Positions 49,069 through 57,734 of a stretch of DNA of 64,000 bases are shown one piece after another; the stretch's first letter is position 1, and every line of letters begins with the position of its first letter. Under the pieces are notes generated by a model. That model saw only the letters and a program-made list of their open reading frames with translations. It searched no databases and was not told the DNA's origin. The stretch is taken from the NCBI GenBank assembly GCA_902579825.1, contig CACHII010000005.1, positions 1 to 64,000 of the forward strand, read 5' to 3'. This DNA is from an uncultured SAR86 cluster bacterium (GTDB lineage: Bacteria > Pseudomonadota > Gammaproteobacteria > Magnimaribacterales > D2472). Both the position numbers and the translations under genes were made by a program.

Positions 49069-49680
49069 TTAGTTTAAAAAACTTGGCCTCTTAGCAATAT
49101 TATTTACATAAGCGCTGAGATTTCTAAAGTCATTAAGATCAATTTTGTTTAGTCTTACTAAAAATTGTAAAGACGAAACAGCTTGAATATCTGCGTATGA
49201 AAACCTATCACATGCAATAAAATCCTTTTCTTTTATGACTTCCTCATAATAGCCAAGTGATTTTACTGCTAACTCTCTTTGGGCTAATCCAAATTCATTA
49301 TTTTGATTTTCTAATGCGCTCATGTGAGGATGGGTGTGTCTAAATCCATGCATTAGTGGGAGCATTAATTCAAAGGATACTCGTGAATACCACATCTCTA
49401 TCTGTGCAATTTCCATTGGATTTTTACCAAACATGTTAGGCTCTGGATACAAGCACTCAAGATACCTGCAAATGGCTGTAGTTTCTAAAATTACTTGGCC
49501 ATCATCTAATACAAGTGCAGGTATTCTGGAATTTGGTGCTATTTTTTTATATTCAGGAGTCTTATGCTCCATTTTCCCAATATCAAGGTCCTCAACTTCA
49601 ATGTTGTCTATGCCTTTTTCAGCAATGAAGATAAGAACCTTTCTTGGGCTAGGAGCAACTGGACTTGAATATATTTTCAA
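49069..49680 (-). CDS. Glutathione S-transferase family protein
   Basis: Two-domain GST fold: N-terminal thioredoxin-like domain (1-80) with KIYSSPVAPSPRKVLIFIAEK, the cis-Pro motif NSRIPALVLDDG and the glutathione-binding LETTAICRYLE, then the all-helical C-terminal domain with the N-capping/hydrophobic staple region (FSYADIQ). The active-site region has Ser/Pro and no CxxC, so it is not a glutaredoxin. Length 203. It starts four bases after the nrdB stop and is the third gene of the nrdAB unit. Substrate unknown. Confidence 0.88.
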   Translation of the reverse strand: MKIYSSPVAPSPRKVLIFIAEKGIDNIEVEDLDIGKMEHKTPEYKKIAPNSRIPALVLDDGQVILETTAICRYLECLYPEPNMFGKNPMEIAQIEMWYSRVSFELMLPLMHGFRHTHPHMSALENQNNEFGLAQRELAVKSLGYYEEVIKEKDFIACDRFSYADIQAVSSLQFLVRLNKIDLNDFRNLSAYVNNIAKRPSFLN

Positions 49681-49683
49681 ATA

Positions 49684-50958
49684 TTATTCCCAGTTTAAAG
49701 CACCACCAACTTGATATTCGGTAACTCTTGTTTCAAAGAAATTTTTCTCTTTTCTGAGATCAATTATCTCTGACATCCAAGGAAATGGATTTGTAACCCC
49801 AGTAAATTCCTCGTCTAATCCAAGCTGAGTAAGTCTTCTATTTGCAATGAACTTTAAATATTCTTCCATCATAGATGCATTCATTCCTAGAACACCTCTT
49901 GGCATAGTATCTCTTGCATATTGAATTTCTAACTCTGTGCCTTCTAAAATCATTTGAGCAGCATCAGACTTCATTTGATCGTCCCATAAATGAGGATTTT
50001 CAATTTTTATTTGATTAATAACATCTATTCCAAAGTTAACATGCATAGACTCATCTCTAAGGATATATTGAAACTGTTCTGCTGTTCCTGTCATCTTGTT
50101 TCTTCTTCCCATTGATAAGATTTGAGTAAAACCACAATAAAAGAAAATTCCTTCTAATACACAATAAAAAGCAATTAAATTTCTAAGTAACTGTTTATCA
50201 GTTTCTTCTGTTCCTGTTTTGAAATCTGGGTCAGAGATTTCTTGAGTATATTTAAGACCCCAAGAAGCCTTTCTTGCTACGCATGGTACTTCTCTGTACA
50301 TGTTAAAGATTTCACCTTCATCCATACCTAATGATTCAATACAGTATTGATATGCATGTGTATGAATAGCTTCTTCTAAGCTTTGTCTTAAAATATATTG
50401 CCTACATTCTGGATTTGTAATTAATCTGTACAAGGCTAGAACAAGGTTATTTGCAACAAGAGAGTCTGCTGTAGAAAAGAAACCTAAGTTTCTTTTTACA
50501 ATTACTCTTTCATCTTCAGTCAAACCATCTTCTGATTTCCATAGCACGATATCATTTGTCATATTTATTTCTTGAGGCATCCAATGATTAGCACTGCCAT
50601 CAAGATATTTTTGCCATGCCCAATCATATTTAAATGGAACAAGTTGATTTAAATCTGCCTTACAGTTGATCATCATCTTTTGATCAACTTGTACTCGACC
50701 GGCATTTGCCATCATTTCATCAAGCTCCTCACAGCCAGCTGTTTCATCTAAATTATTAACAGCAATTCTTGCTGCTTCTGCTCTAGAACCTTCGCCAATA
50801 TCGGATGAAGATGACTCAGTAGAAACTGCATTTTCAGCTGGCTGAGGAGGTTGAGATTGTTGTGCAGCAACTTCTTGAGTTACTGCTTCTTTTTTGATTT
50901 CTGGAGCTGCTGGAGGAGTTGTGTTTTCTTCCTTTCCATATTCGTCCCAATTTAACAT
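49684..50958 (-). CDS. nrdB: Ribonucleotide reductase class I beta subunit
   Basis: Holds the diiron-tyrosyl radical cofactor for ribonucleotide reduction. The metal ligands read as Asp165 (STADSL), Glu196 and His199 ([11 protein letters not shown]), Glu in VLEGIFF, and Glu/His in [10 protein letters not shown]; Tyr203 is placed like the radical Tyr122 of E. coli. The C-terminus ([14 protein letters not shown]) docks on NrdA. An N-terminal low-complexity segment (about 10-60: Pro, Ala, Gln, Ser, Glu) is unusual and not an ATP-cone. The Shine-Dalgarno AAGGAG precedes the ATG. It lies 18 bases from nrdA. Confidence 0.96.
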   Translation of the reverse strand: MLNWDEYGKEENTTPPAAPEIKKEAVTQEVAAQQSQPPQPAENAVSTESSSSDIGEGSRAEAARIAVNNLDETAGCEELDEMMANAGRVQVDQKMMINCKADLNQLVPFKYDWAWQKYLDGSANHWMPQEINMTNDIVLWKSEDGLTEDERVIVKRNLGFFSTADSLVANNLVLALYRLITNPECRQYILRQSLEEAIHTHAYQYCIESLGMDEGEIFNMYREVPCVARKASWGLKYTQEISDPDFKTGTEETDKQLLRNLIAFYCVLEGIFFYCGFTQILSMGRRNKMTGTAEQFQYILRDESMHVNFGIDVINQIKIENPHLWDDQMKSDAAQMILEGTELEIQYARDTMPRGVLGMNASMMEEYLKFIANRRLTQLGLDEEFTGVTNPFPWMSEIIDLRKEKNFFETRVTEYQVGGALNWE

Positions 50959-50976
50959 ATTATTTCTCCTTAAAAA

Positions 50977-53850
50977 TTATTGACATGCTTCGCAATCTGG
51001 ATCATCCAATGAGCATGCATTCGGAACAGGAGCAGGAGCTCCTAATTCTTGGTTTGAAGTCTGATTTGCATCAGAGCTTACTGCGTTTAGTTTTCCCTGT
51101 TGAACTGTAGATTTCTCTGTTGAAGTAGCAGCTATTGATCTCAGGTAATATGTAGTTTTTAAACCTGAGTACCATGCCATTCTGTATGTTATATCAAGCT
51201 TCTTACCATCTGCATTTCCAATATAAAGATTTAGAGATTGAGCTTGATCAATCCATTTCTGCCTTCTACTTGCTGATTCAACTATATATCTTGGCTCTAC
51301 CTCAAATGCTGTTGAAAATAATTTTTTTATATCATTGGGTATTCTTGATATTTCAGTCAGACTACCCTCAAAATATTTAAGATCATTGATCATTACATCG
51401 TCCCAAAGATCTAATTCTTTAAGCTTTATTACCAAATGAGGATTAACAATCGTAAATTCACCAGATAAATTAGATTTAACGTATAGATTTTGATAAGTAG
51501 GTTCTATAGATTGAGTGACGCCTGTTATATTTGAAATTGTTGCCGTAGGTGCTATTGCCATTACATTTGAATTTCTCATTCCATCTTTTATAACCTTCTT
51601 TCTTAAAGAGTCCCAATCTAAAGTCTCAGATCTATTGACTTGAAGATATTCTTTTCCTCTGTGTTTTTCTAGAATATCTAAAGAGTCTTTCGGTAGTATT
51701 CCTTGGCTCCACAATGAACCCTTAAAACTTTCATAGGCTCCTCTTTCTTTGGCTAACTCAGTTGATGCATGAATAGCGTTATAGCTAATCATCTCCATAC
51801 TTCTATCAGCAAATTCGACGGCCTCATCACTGCAATATGGTATGTTTTGTATGTATAGAGCATCCTGAAATCCCATCAAACCAAGTCCAATTGGTCTATG
51901 TTTAATATTTGAGTTTTTTGCAGTATCAACTGAATAATAGTTTATGTTTATAACGTTATCTAGCATCCTTATTGCTGTTGAAACAGTTTGTTTGATTTTC
52001 TTTTCATCTAACTTACCGTCAGTCATATGATTTGCAAGATTTACTGAACCTAAGTTACATACAGCAATTTCTTTATCAGCGCTGGTATTTAGTGTTATTT
52101 CAGTGCAAAGATTTGAGGAATGTACAACACCAGCATGTTGTTGCGGCGATCTCAAGTTACATGAGTCTTTAAAGGTTATCCATGGGTGACCTGTTTCAAA
52201 CAACATAGTTAACATTTTTCTCCAAAGTTCTTTTGCAGGCACTGATTTAAATTGACCCATTTCACCTTTTTTAGCTTTTTCTTCGTATGCTTCATATTTA
52301 TCTTCAAACTCTTTTCCAATAAGGTCATGAAGCTCAGGTGTCTCACCTGGAGAGAAAAGTGTCCATTGTCTATCTTGTTCCATTCTTTTCATAAAAAGAT
52401 CTGGAACCCAGTTTGCTGTATTCATGTCATGGGTTCTTCTTCTTTCATCGCCTGTATTTTTTCTGAGTTCAAGAAACTCCTCAATATCAAGATGCCAGGT
52501 TTCGAGATAGCCACACATAGCGCCTTTTCTTTTTCCTCCTTGATTCACTGCAACAGCAGTATCATTTGCTACTTTTAGAAAAGGAACCACTCCTTGACTT
52601 TTTCCATTTGTACCTTTGATATATGAGTTCATTGCTCTAACAGGAGTCCAATCGTTGCCTAGTCCACCAGCCCATTTTGATAATAAAGCATTGTCTTTCA
52701 TAGCTGAAAAGATGCCATCCAAATCGTCTGGTATTGTTGTTAGATAACAAGAAGAGAGCTGAGGTCTTTTTGTTCCAGAATTAAATAATGTTGGTGTTGA
52801 GCTCATATAATCAAAACTAGACAATAGTTTATAAAATTCAATAGCTCTTTCTTCTCTGTTGTCTTCTTCTAATGCAAGCCCCATAGAGACTCTCATGAAG
52901 AATACTTGAGGTAGCTCGTATCTGACATCATTAGAATGAATAAAATATCTATCGTAAAGAGTTTGCAGTCCTAAATACGTAAACTGATTATCTCTTTCAT
53001 AATCTATTGCATCTGCAAGCTTTTCCAAATCAAATTCCTTTAGTTCTGGATTTAATATGTCTAATTCGATACCTTTATCTATATATGCTTTGAATGCTAC
53101 AGGGTAGTGCTTTTCCATTTCATGATATGTTGATTCTTCTGAAACTCCCAAAAAGCTAAGCGCTTCATTTCTTATTTGGTCCATCAATATACGTGCTGTC
53201 ACGAATGAATAATTAGGCTCTTTTTCTACTTTTGTCCTTGCTGACATAACCAAACTTGTTCTCATGTCTGATATTGAAACTCCGTCATACAGATTCTTTA
53301 ATGCTTCGTCTAAAACCTCTTTCACCGATACTTCCTCAAGTCCGTCACAAGCATCATTTATAAGACCAGCAACTTTCTCAACATCAAGTGGTACTATACT
53401 TCCGTCCGTTTTTGTTATTTTTATGTTAGGAGCATCGGGTATATCAATATCTATTGTTTCTTTTTTTCTTTCTTGTGTTCGTCCAGCTCTATATAGAATG
53501 TAGCTTTTTGCAACATCTAGTTCTTCAGATCTCATTAGTTGAAGCTCAACCTGGTCTTGTATTTCCTCAATATGAAGCGTTCCGCCAGAAGGCATCCTGC
53601 GTCTAAACACATCAACGACATTTTTTGTTAATTCATCCACTTTTGTATGAATTCTTTCACTTGCTGCCGCATTGCCTGATTCAACAGCTAAAAATGCTTT
53701 TGTTATTGCTACTTTAATTTTGTCATCCTCAAAAGGAACAACTTTGCCATTTCTTTTTATAACTCTAAGCTTTCCTGGTGCTGTTGTTTCAACATCATTT
53801 ATAGATGATTGCGTTACTTTTTTGTTATCTTTTTGCTGCTGTATTTCCAT
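50977..53850 (-). CDS. nrdA: Ribonucleotide reductase class Ia alpha subunit with two ATP-cones
   Basis: Catalytic subunit making dNDPs. Two ATP-cone domains lie in tandem at about residues 30-115 (VIKRNGKVVPFEDDKIKVAITKAF) and 150-235 (KTDGSIVPLDVEKVAGLI), as in Pseudomonas aeruginosa NrdA; the E. coli protein has one. The catalytic core has SSNLCTEITL, the radical-pathway cysteines and SNVMAIAPTATISNITG. The redox-active C-terminal cysteine pair is in DDPDCEACQ. Length 957. Transcribed leftward from the promoter region at 53961-54091 with nrdB and the GST gene. Confidence 0.98.
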   Translation of the reverse strand: MEIQQQKDNKKVTQSSINDVETTAPGKLRVIKRNGKVVPFEDDKIKVAITKAFLAVESGNAAASERIHTKVDELTKNVVDVFRRRMPSGGTLHIEEIQDQVELQLMRSEELDVAKSYILYRAGRTQERKKETIDIDIPDAPNIKITKTDGSIVPLDVEKVAGLINDACDGLEEVSVKEVLDEALKNLYDGVSISDMRTSLVMSARTKVEKEPNYSFVTARILMDQIRNEALSFLGVSEESTYHEMEKHYPVAFKAYIDKGIELDILNPELKEFDLEKLADAIDYERDNQFTYLGLQTLYDRYFIHSNDVRYELPQVFFMRVSMGLALEEDNREERAIEFYKLLSSFDYMSSTPTLFNSGTKRPQLSSCYLTTIPDDLDGIFSAMKDNALLSKWAGGLGNDWTPVRAMNSYIKGTNGKSQGVVPFLKVANDTAVAVNQGGKRKGAMCGYLETWHLDIEEFLELRKNTGDERRRTHDMNTANWVPDLFMKRMEQDRQWTLFSPGETPELHDLIGKEFEDKYEAYEEKAKKGEMGQFKSVPAKELWRKMLTMLFETGHPWITFKDSCNLRSPQQHAGVVHSSNLCTEITLNTSADKEIAVCNLGSVNLANHMTDGKLDEKKIKQTVSTAIRMLDNVININYYSVDTAKNSNIKHRPIGLGLMGFQDALYIQNIPYCSDEAVEFADRSMEMISYNAIHASTELAKERGAYESFKGSLWSQGILPKDSLDILEKHRGKEYLQVNRSETLDWDSLRKKVIKDGMRNSNVMAIAPTATISNITGVTQSIEPTYQNLYVKSNLSGEFTIVNPHLVIKLKELDLWDDVMINDLKYFEGSLTEISRIPNDIKKLFSTAFEVEPRYIVESASRRQKWIDQAQSLNLYIGNADGKKLDITYRMAWYSGLKTTYYLRSIAATSTEKSTVQQGKLNAVSSDANQTSNQELGAPAPVPNACSLDDPDCEACQ

Positions 53851-53960
53851 TTTTTATTTCATATCCACGTTTTTTTTAACTCAATTGAGTTATATATTTT
53901 CTTTTTTGGAAAATTTTAAAAGCGTACTTGCAGTTTCTTAACTTTTTTCCCTAGTGACTA

Positions 53961-53988
53961 ACTATACTAATTGTGGATAAAGAATCAA
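53961..53988 (-). promoter_or_regulatory. nrdA promoter
   Basis: Read on the minus strand: TTGATT (-35, 53988-53983), a 16-base spacer and TATAGT (-10, 53966-53961). The spacer contains a perfect DnaA box (53972-53980). The first NrdR box lies nine bases upstream of the -35 element. It leaves a leader of about 100 bases before the nrdA ATG. Confidence 0.6.
53972..53980 (-). promoter_or_regulatory. DnaA box (TTATCCACA) within the nrdA promoter spacer
   Basis: A perfect nine-base consensus on the minus strand, between the -10 and -35 elements of the nrdA promoter. E. coli nrdAB is also controlled by DnaA binding near its promoter. Here binding would overlap RNA polymerase, so repression is the simplest prediction. 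Confidence 0.65.
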
Positions 53989-53996
53989 GTAAAAAA

Positions 53997-54012
53997 ACAC
54001 AATATATTGTGA
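53997..54012. promoter_or_regulatory. NrdR box 1
   Basis: ACACAATATATTGTGA, matching the NrdR pattern ACAC-w-ATATAT-w-GTG. It is upstream of the nrdA -35. Paired with box 2, 31 bases away start to start, which is about three helical turns and the spacing typical of cooperative NrdR sites. Confidence 0.88.
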
Positions 54013-54027
54013 CAATTTCATTTTTTT

Positions 54028-54043
54028 ACACAATATAGTGTAT
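54028..54043. promoter_or_regulatory. NrdR box 2
   Basis: ACACAATATAGTGTAT, matching the NrdR consensus with one change in the core. It is the distal member of the pair that should repress nrdAB when dATP is high. It also lies 70 bases upstream of glpK, but there is no reason to think glpK is in the regulon. Confidence 0.85.
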
Positions 54044-54082
54044 AAAAGGTGTTTTTTTGATGTTAGCAATTAGTTAATAAAT

Positions 54083-54091
54083 TGTGGATAA
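54083..54091 (-). promoter_or_regulatory. Second DnaA box (TTATCCACA) between nrdA and glpK
   Basis: A perfect DnaA consensus on the minus strand, 111 bases from the promoter-spacer box and 21 bases before the glpK ATG. With the first box it brackets the NrdR pair. It may help a DnaA loop at the nrd promoter or act on glpK. Confidence 0.6.
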
Positions 54092-54112
54092 TTATTAAAT
54101 TGGAGAAATTTT

Positions 54113-55573
54113 ATGAAAAACTTTTTAGCTATTGATCAAGGAACAACAAGCTCTAGGGCAATTATATTTGATTCTAAATTACAAATCATTTCAGAATCTC
54201 AGAAAGAGTATGACTTAAGTTATCCAAAAGATGGTTGGGTTGAGTTAGATGTTGAAGATGTGTTAAGAACTGTTAGACAGACAGTAAAATCAGTTCTAAA
54301 CAATAATTTAGAGGTTGAAGCATGCGGTATTACTAATCAAAGAGAGACCACTGTGGTATGGTCTAAGAGCTCAGGAGAGGCAATATATCCGGCAATTGTT
54401 TGGCAAGACAGAAGAACGTACAAATACTGTAATAATTTAAAATTAGCAGGTCATGAAGAAACTATAAGAAATAAGACAGGCTTAGTGCTTGACCCTTATT
54501 TTTCTGCAACAAAAATTAAGTGGATATTAGACAATGTAAATGGTGCTAGAGACAAGGCAGAGGAGGGAGATTTATTGTTTGGCACAATCGATGCCTACTT
54601 AATTTACAAATTGACTGGAAATCAAAATCATTTTACTGATGTAACAAATGCATCACGAACAATGCTATTCAATATACACACTCTTGAGTGGGATAAAGAA
54701 TTATTAGAACTGTTTGATATACCTCAATCAATGCTGCCTGAGGTATTAAGCTGTGATGGTAACTTTGGAAATTTAAGTTTAAATAACACAAATATTCCAA
54801 TAAAGGGTGTTATAGGAGACCAGCAAGCTGCTTTAGTTGGCCAAAGATGTTTGAAAAATGGTGATATGAAGTCTACCTATGGAACAGGATGTTTCTTGAT
54901 GGCTAATACTGAAGAAAAACCAGTTTCAATTGATGAAGGCTTGCTAACTACGATAGCTTATTCATTAAATGGAAAAACTCATTATGCAATTGAAGGAAGC
55001 ATATATTCGTGTGGAAATATAATTAAATGGCTAAGAGACAAGATGAATTTTTTTGATACATCAGAACAAAGTGAAAGCTACCTCAACAAAAAGGGCGAAA
55101 GTAACAATGTTCTTTTTTTGCCGGCTTTTAATGGGTTAGGAGCGCCATTTTGGGATTCAAATATAAGAGGTGGCTTTTATGGCTTAACACAAGACTCCTC
55201 CATTGAAGATATGGTAACAGCATGCTTCAGTTCAATAGCATTTCAAACAAAAGAAATAACTTTAATTTTGGAAAAGCATGGCATTAAAGTTACAAGTTTG
55301 TTAGTTGATGGGGGGATGGTTAAAAATAAGACTTTTTGTCAAATTCTTGCAAATTCTTTGGAAAAAGAAATTTTACAACCAAAAAACGTTGAATCAACCG
55401 CCCTTGGTGCCTGTATTGTGGCAATGACTGCCTCAGGAGAAGATATAAATGAGATTAGAGCATCTGATATGGATATTTTTGTACCAAATGTTGAAAATAT
55501 ATCAACTAGCAAGGAGAGTTACGATAAATGGAAGTCATATTTAATTCAATCGATAAACTCTAAGAGATTATAA
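54113..55573 (+). CDS. glpK: Glycerol kinase
   Basis: FGGY-family kinase phosphorylating glycerol to glycerol-3-phosphate. AIDQGTTSSRAIIFD is the N-terminal phosphate-binding loop, TNQRETTVVW, WQDRRT and TYGTGCFLMANT follow, and LLVDGGMVKNKTFCQ is part of the second domain. Length 486 (E. coli 502). TTGGAG precedes the ATG. No glpF, glpD or glpR is next to it. Its end overlaps the convergent ABC ATPase gene by 14 bases. Confidence 0.97.
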   Translation: MKNFLAIDQGTTSSRAIIFDSKLQIISESQKEYDLSYPKDGWVELDVEDVLRTVRQTVKSVLNNNLEVEACGITNQRETTVVWSKSSGEAIYPAIVWQDRRTYKYCNNLKLAGHEETIRNKTGLVLDPYFSATKIKWILDNVNGARDKAEEGDLLFGTIDAYLIYKLTGNQNHFTDVTNASRTMLFNIHTLEWDKELLELFDIPQSMLPEVLSCDGNFGNLSLNNTNIPIKGVIGDQQAALVGQRCLKNGDMKSTYGTGCFLMANTEEKPVSIDEGLLTTIAYSLNGKTHYAIEGSIYSCGNIIKWLRDKMNFFDTSEQSESYLNKKGESNNVLFLPAFNGLGAPFWDSNIRGGFYGLTQDSSIEDMVTACFSSIAFQTKEITLILEKHGIKVTSLLVDGGMVKNKTFCQILANSLEKEILQPKNVESTALGACIVAMTASGEDINEIRASDMDIFVPNVENISTSKESYDKWKSYLIQSINSKRL

Positions 55574-56177
55574 TTTCCTTTTCAACAGGGAGTTCATGAA
55601 GTTTGTTCTGATCGTGAGTAACTAATAAACATGGAATATCCCAATCTTTTATAAATTTTGATATTATTTTCCGAGCTTTAAAACTATTATTTTGATCTAA
55701 GTTAGAAAATGGCTCATCAAGAATTAATAAATTAGGCCACATTGCAATTGCTCTTGCAATAGCAACGCGCTGTTGCTGTCCTCCAGATAATTCATGAGGC
55801 ATTTTGAGGAGATGCTCATTTAAATTCAATTCATGCGTTGTATAGTCTTTATGAAGGAACTCTTTATTTAAAGCATAGGTAATATTTTTTTCTGCATTGA
55901 TGTGTGGAAATAGTGCAAAATCTTGAAAAACATATCCAATTTTTCTTCTTTCGGGAGGCAAGAAGGTATTTTTGTTCATAAAAATTTTATTATTACAAAC
56001 TATATCGCCGGTATTAGGATTCTTTAGGCCAGCAATTACATTTAAAAGAGTTGATTTACCAGAGCCGCTTTCGCCCTTTATTAAGCCTACAGAGCCATTA
56101 GAAATATTAAAATTGAGATTTTCTACAAGTCTTTCCCCATGGTATGAAAAAGTTAAGTTTTTTACAGTTATGCTCAT
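55560..56177 (-). CDS. Orphan ABC transporter ATP-binding protein
   Basis: Nucleotide-binding subunit of an importer or exporter. Walker A is GESGSGKST, the Q-loop is YVFQDFALFPH, the signature LSGGQQQRVAIARAIA, Walker B LLILDEPFSNLD, and the H-loop LLVTHD. The Q-loop context and the order look like the ThiQ/PotA/FbpC importer group. No permease or binding protein is adjacent. The ATG at 56177 (MSITVKNLTF) is preferred; 56201 is an alternative. Substrate cannot be inferred. Confidence 0.9.
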   Translation of the reverse strand: MSITVKNLTFSYHGERLVENLNFNISNGSVGLIKGESGSGKSTLLNVIAGLKNPNTGDIVCNNKIFMNKNTFLPPERRKIGYVFQDFALFPHINAEKNITYALNKEFLHKDYTTHELNLNEHLLKMPHELSGGQQQRVAIARAIAMWPNLLILDEPFSNLDQNNSFKARKIISKFIKDWDIPCLLVTHDQNKLHELPVEKEIIIS

Positions 56178-56256
56178 ATTTATATGGTTAATATATGTCA
56201 TATTTGTATATAATGCTTCTGTTTTTTCTAGTGCACCTAACTTAACCTAACTTTCT

Positions 56257-57429
56257 ATGTATAAATTTAAAACTTTTAATAATATTTCAGAACAAGCATT
56301 ATCATTATTAACAAAGGCAAAATTCCAGTACGACGATGTTGAGCCAGATGCAATTTTAATTCGAAGCAAGAACCTTACTAATAAAGATTTTAATCAAAAA
56401 CTAAAATCTATTGCTAGAGCAGGGGCAGGATTCAATAACGTACCTTTAGAACTAGCAACAAAAAATGGAATAGTAGTTTTTAACACTCCTGGAGCCAACT
56501 CCAATGCAGTAAAGGAATTAGTTATTTGCGGGATGCTACTTTCCTCAAGAGGAATTATTCAGGGAAATGCATTTGCAAAATCATTAACTGGTAAAGATGA
56601 AATTGAAATAACTAATTTGATGGAAAAAGAAAAAAATATTTTTAAAGGCAATGAGCTTAAAGGTAAGATTCTGGGCATTGTTGGGTTAGGATCTGTTGGC
56701 TCACTGCTAGCACATGCTGCATCAGTTCTGGGAATGAAAATAATTGGTTATGATCCATATATATCTGTAGATGCTGCATGGATGTTACCAAAAGAGGTGG
56801 AAAAAGCTGAAAATTTGGAATTCTTGTTAAGCAATTCTGACTACATATCATTGCATGTACCTCTTTCAAAACTAACAAAGAATTTAGTATCAAAAAAACT
56901 CCTAGAGATTGTTAAAAAAGATGCAAAATTAATAAATCTGTCTCGTGGAGGTATTGTCAATAATTTAGATGTAATTGATGCTTTAAAAAATAAAAAATTA
57001 AGCTCTTACGTAACTGATTTTCCAACTCCAGAGTTGATAGAAAGATCTTTAAATAATGGAGATGTAATCTTACTTCCTCATTTAGGCGCAAGTACAAAAG
57101 AGGCTGAAATAAATTGTTCAATTATGGCTGCGGAGCAAACAAAAAATTTTCTTGAAAACGGATTGATCACAAATTCTGTAAATTTTCCAAATGTAAAACT
57201 AAGCAGAACAACACAATTTAGAATCGTTATAGTTCACAAAGATGAGCCTGGAGTTTTAGGGAAAATAACAGGTGAAGTTGCAAACAATAACTTAAATATT
57301 TCTGACATGATCAATAAAAGTAGAGACGAAATAGCAATTACATTAATTGATTTGCATGACAATCCACCTCAAGACTTACTAAATAAAATTGAGGAGATTG
57401 AAAATGTTTTAACAATTAGAGTTTGTTAA
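56257..57429 (+). CDS. serA: D-3-phosphoglycerate dehydrogenase
   Basis: First step of serine synthesis from 3-phosphoglycerate. It has a substrate-binding domain (RAGAGFNNVPLELATKNGIVVFNTPGANSNAVKEL), the NAD-binding GIVGLGSVGSLLAHAA, the catalytic Arg in NLSRGGIVNN, the Glu/His pair (HLGASTKEAEIN) and a C-terminal ACT domain (about 322-390), the serine-sensing site in related enzymes. Length 390 is the short ACT form. It is divergent from the ABC ATPase and preceded by about 55 bases. Confidence 0.95.
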   Translation: MYKFKTFNNISEQALSLLTKAKFQYDDVEPDAILIRSKNLTNKDFNQKLKSIARAGAGFNNVPLELATKNGIVVFNTPGANSNAVKELVICGMLLSSRGIIQGNAFAKSLTGKDEIEITNLMEKEKNIFKGNELKGKILGIVGLGSVGSLLAHAASVLGMKIIGYDPYISVDAAWMLPKEVEKAENLEFLLSNSDYISLHVPLSKLTKNLVSKKLLEIVKKDAKLINLSRGGIVNNLDVIDALKNKKLSSYVTDFPTPELIERSLNNGDVILLPHLGASTKEAEINCSIMAAEQTKNFLENGLITNSVNFPNVKLSRTTQFRIVIVHKDEPGVLGKITGEVANNNLNISDMINKSRDEIAITLIDLHDNPPQDLLNKIEEIENVLTIRVC

Positions 57430-57651
57430 TTTATAAAAAAAATCTCTATTTTTTTTCAACAACTGTCCTAAACTAGTATTTATCATTTATTTTTAATAAA
57501 TATACTTGTCAACAGAATAAAATAGTGTTAAGAGCAATAATATTTTGTTTTATATTTGTGATGTATATTTATTTATAAATAGATATAAGATGTTGATATG
57601 CGGTTATATTTATGTTTTTTGTACAATTTTTGTACAACTTATAAGAAACCC

Positions 57652-57680
57652 TTATTTTAAAGCACTTTATATGGTATAAA
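57652..57680 (+). promoter_or_regulatory. Probable ung promoter
   Basis: TATAAA at 57675-57680 is preceded by TGG, giving an extended -10 (TGnTATAAA), with a weak -35 (TTATTT, 57652-57657) 17 bases upstream. Transcription would begin near 57687, so the DnaA-box cluster lies at the start of the leader, downstream of the start site. Confidence 0.45.
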
Positions 57681-57685
57681 TAAAG

Positions 57686-57721
57686 TTATCCATAACTTTA
57701 TCCACAGATTCTGTGGATAAA
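57686..57721. promoter_or_regulatory. DnaA-box cluster and hairpin before ung
   Basis: One near-match (TTATCCATA, 57686-57694) and two perfect boxes in opposite orientation: TTATCCACA (57698-57706) and TGTGGATAA (57712-57720). The inverted pair forms an 11-bp perfect stem (arms 57697-57707 and 57711-57721) with a three-base loop. In RNA this would fold 14 bases before the ung ATG. No T-run follows the stem, so it is not an ordinary terminator. Confidence 0.7.
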
Positions 57722-57734
57722 AATTAACGAAATT

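Larger units (their letters stand above)
57430..57734. other. 305-base intergenic region before ung
   Basis: The longest non-coding stretch in the window and very AT-rich. From left to right: A/T runs just after serA, a TTGTCAACA sequence near 57507 that resembles a weak DnaA site, two TTGTACAA palindromes 11 bases apart (57619-57626 and 57630-57637), an extended -10 promoter (57652-57680) and a DnaA-box cluster (57686-57721). No open reading frame longer than about 20 codons with a ribosome binding site is seen, and no tRNA fold was noticed. Confidence 0.7.

Noticed and set aside
50977-53850. Several plus-strand open frames opposite nrdA
   Set aside because: nrdA is a complete, conserved gene on the minus strand and the others show no motifs or start signals.
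57598-57660. A 20-codon open frame between serA and ung
   Set aside because: There is no Shine-Dalgarno and no signal-peptide or attenuator character. It includes the palindromes, which are likelier to be protein-binding sites.
57697-57721. Intrinsic terminator at the ung leader hairpin
   Set aside because: There is no T-run after the stem on either strand, and the arms are exact DnaA boxes.
57430-57734. Chromosomal replication origin
   Set aside because: DnaA boxes and AT-richness are suggestive, but dnaA, gidA or rpmH are not near, and gene strands do not diverge here. I keep it only as a question for GC skew.
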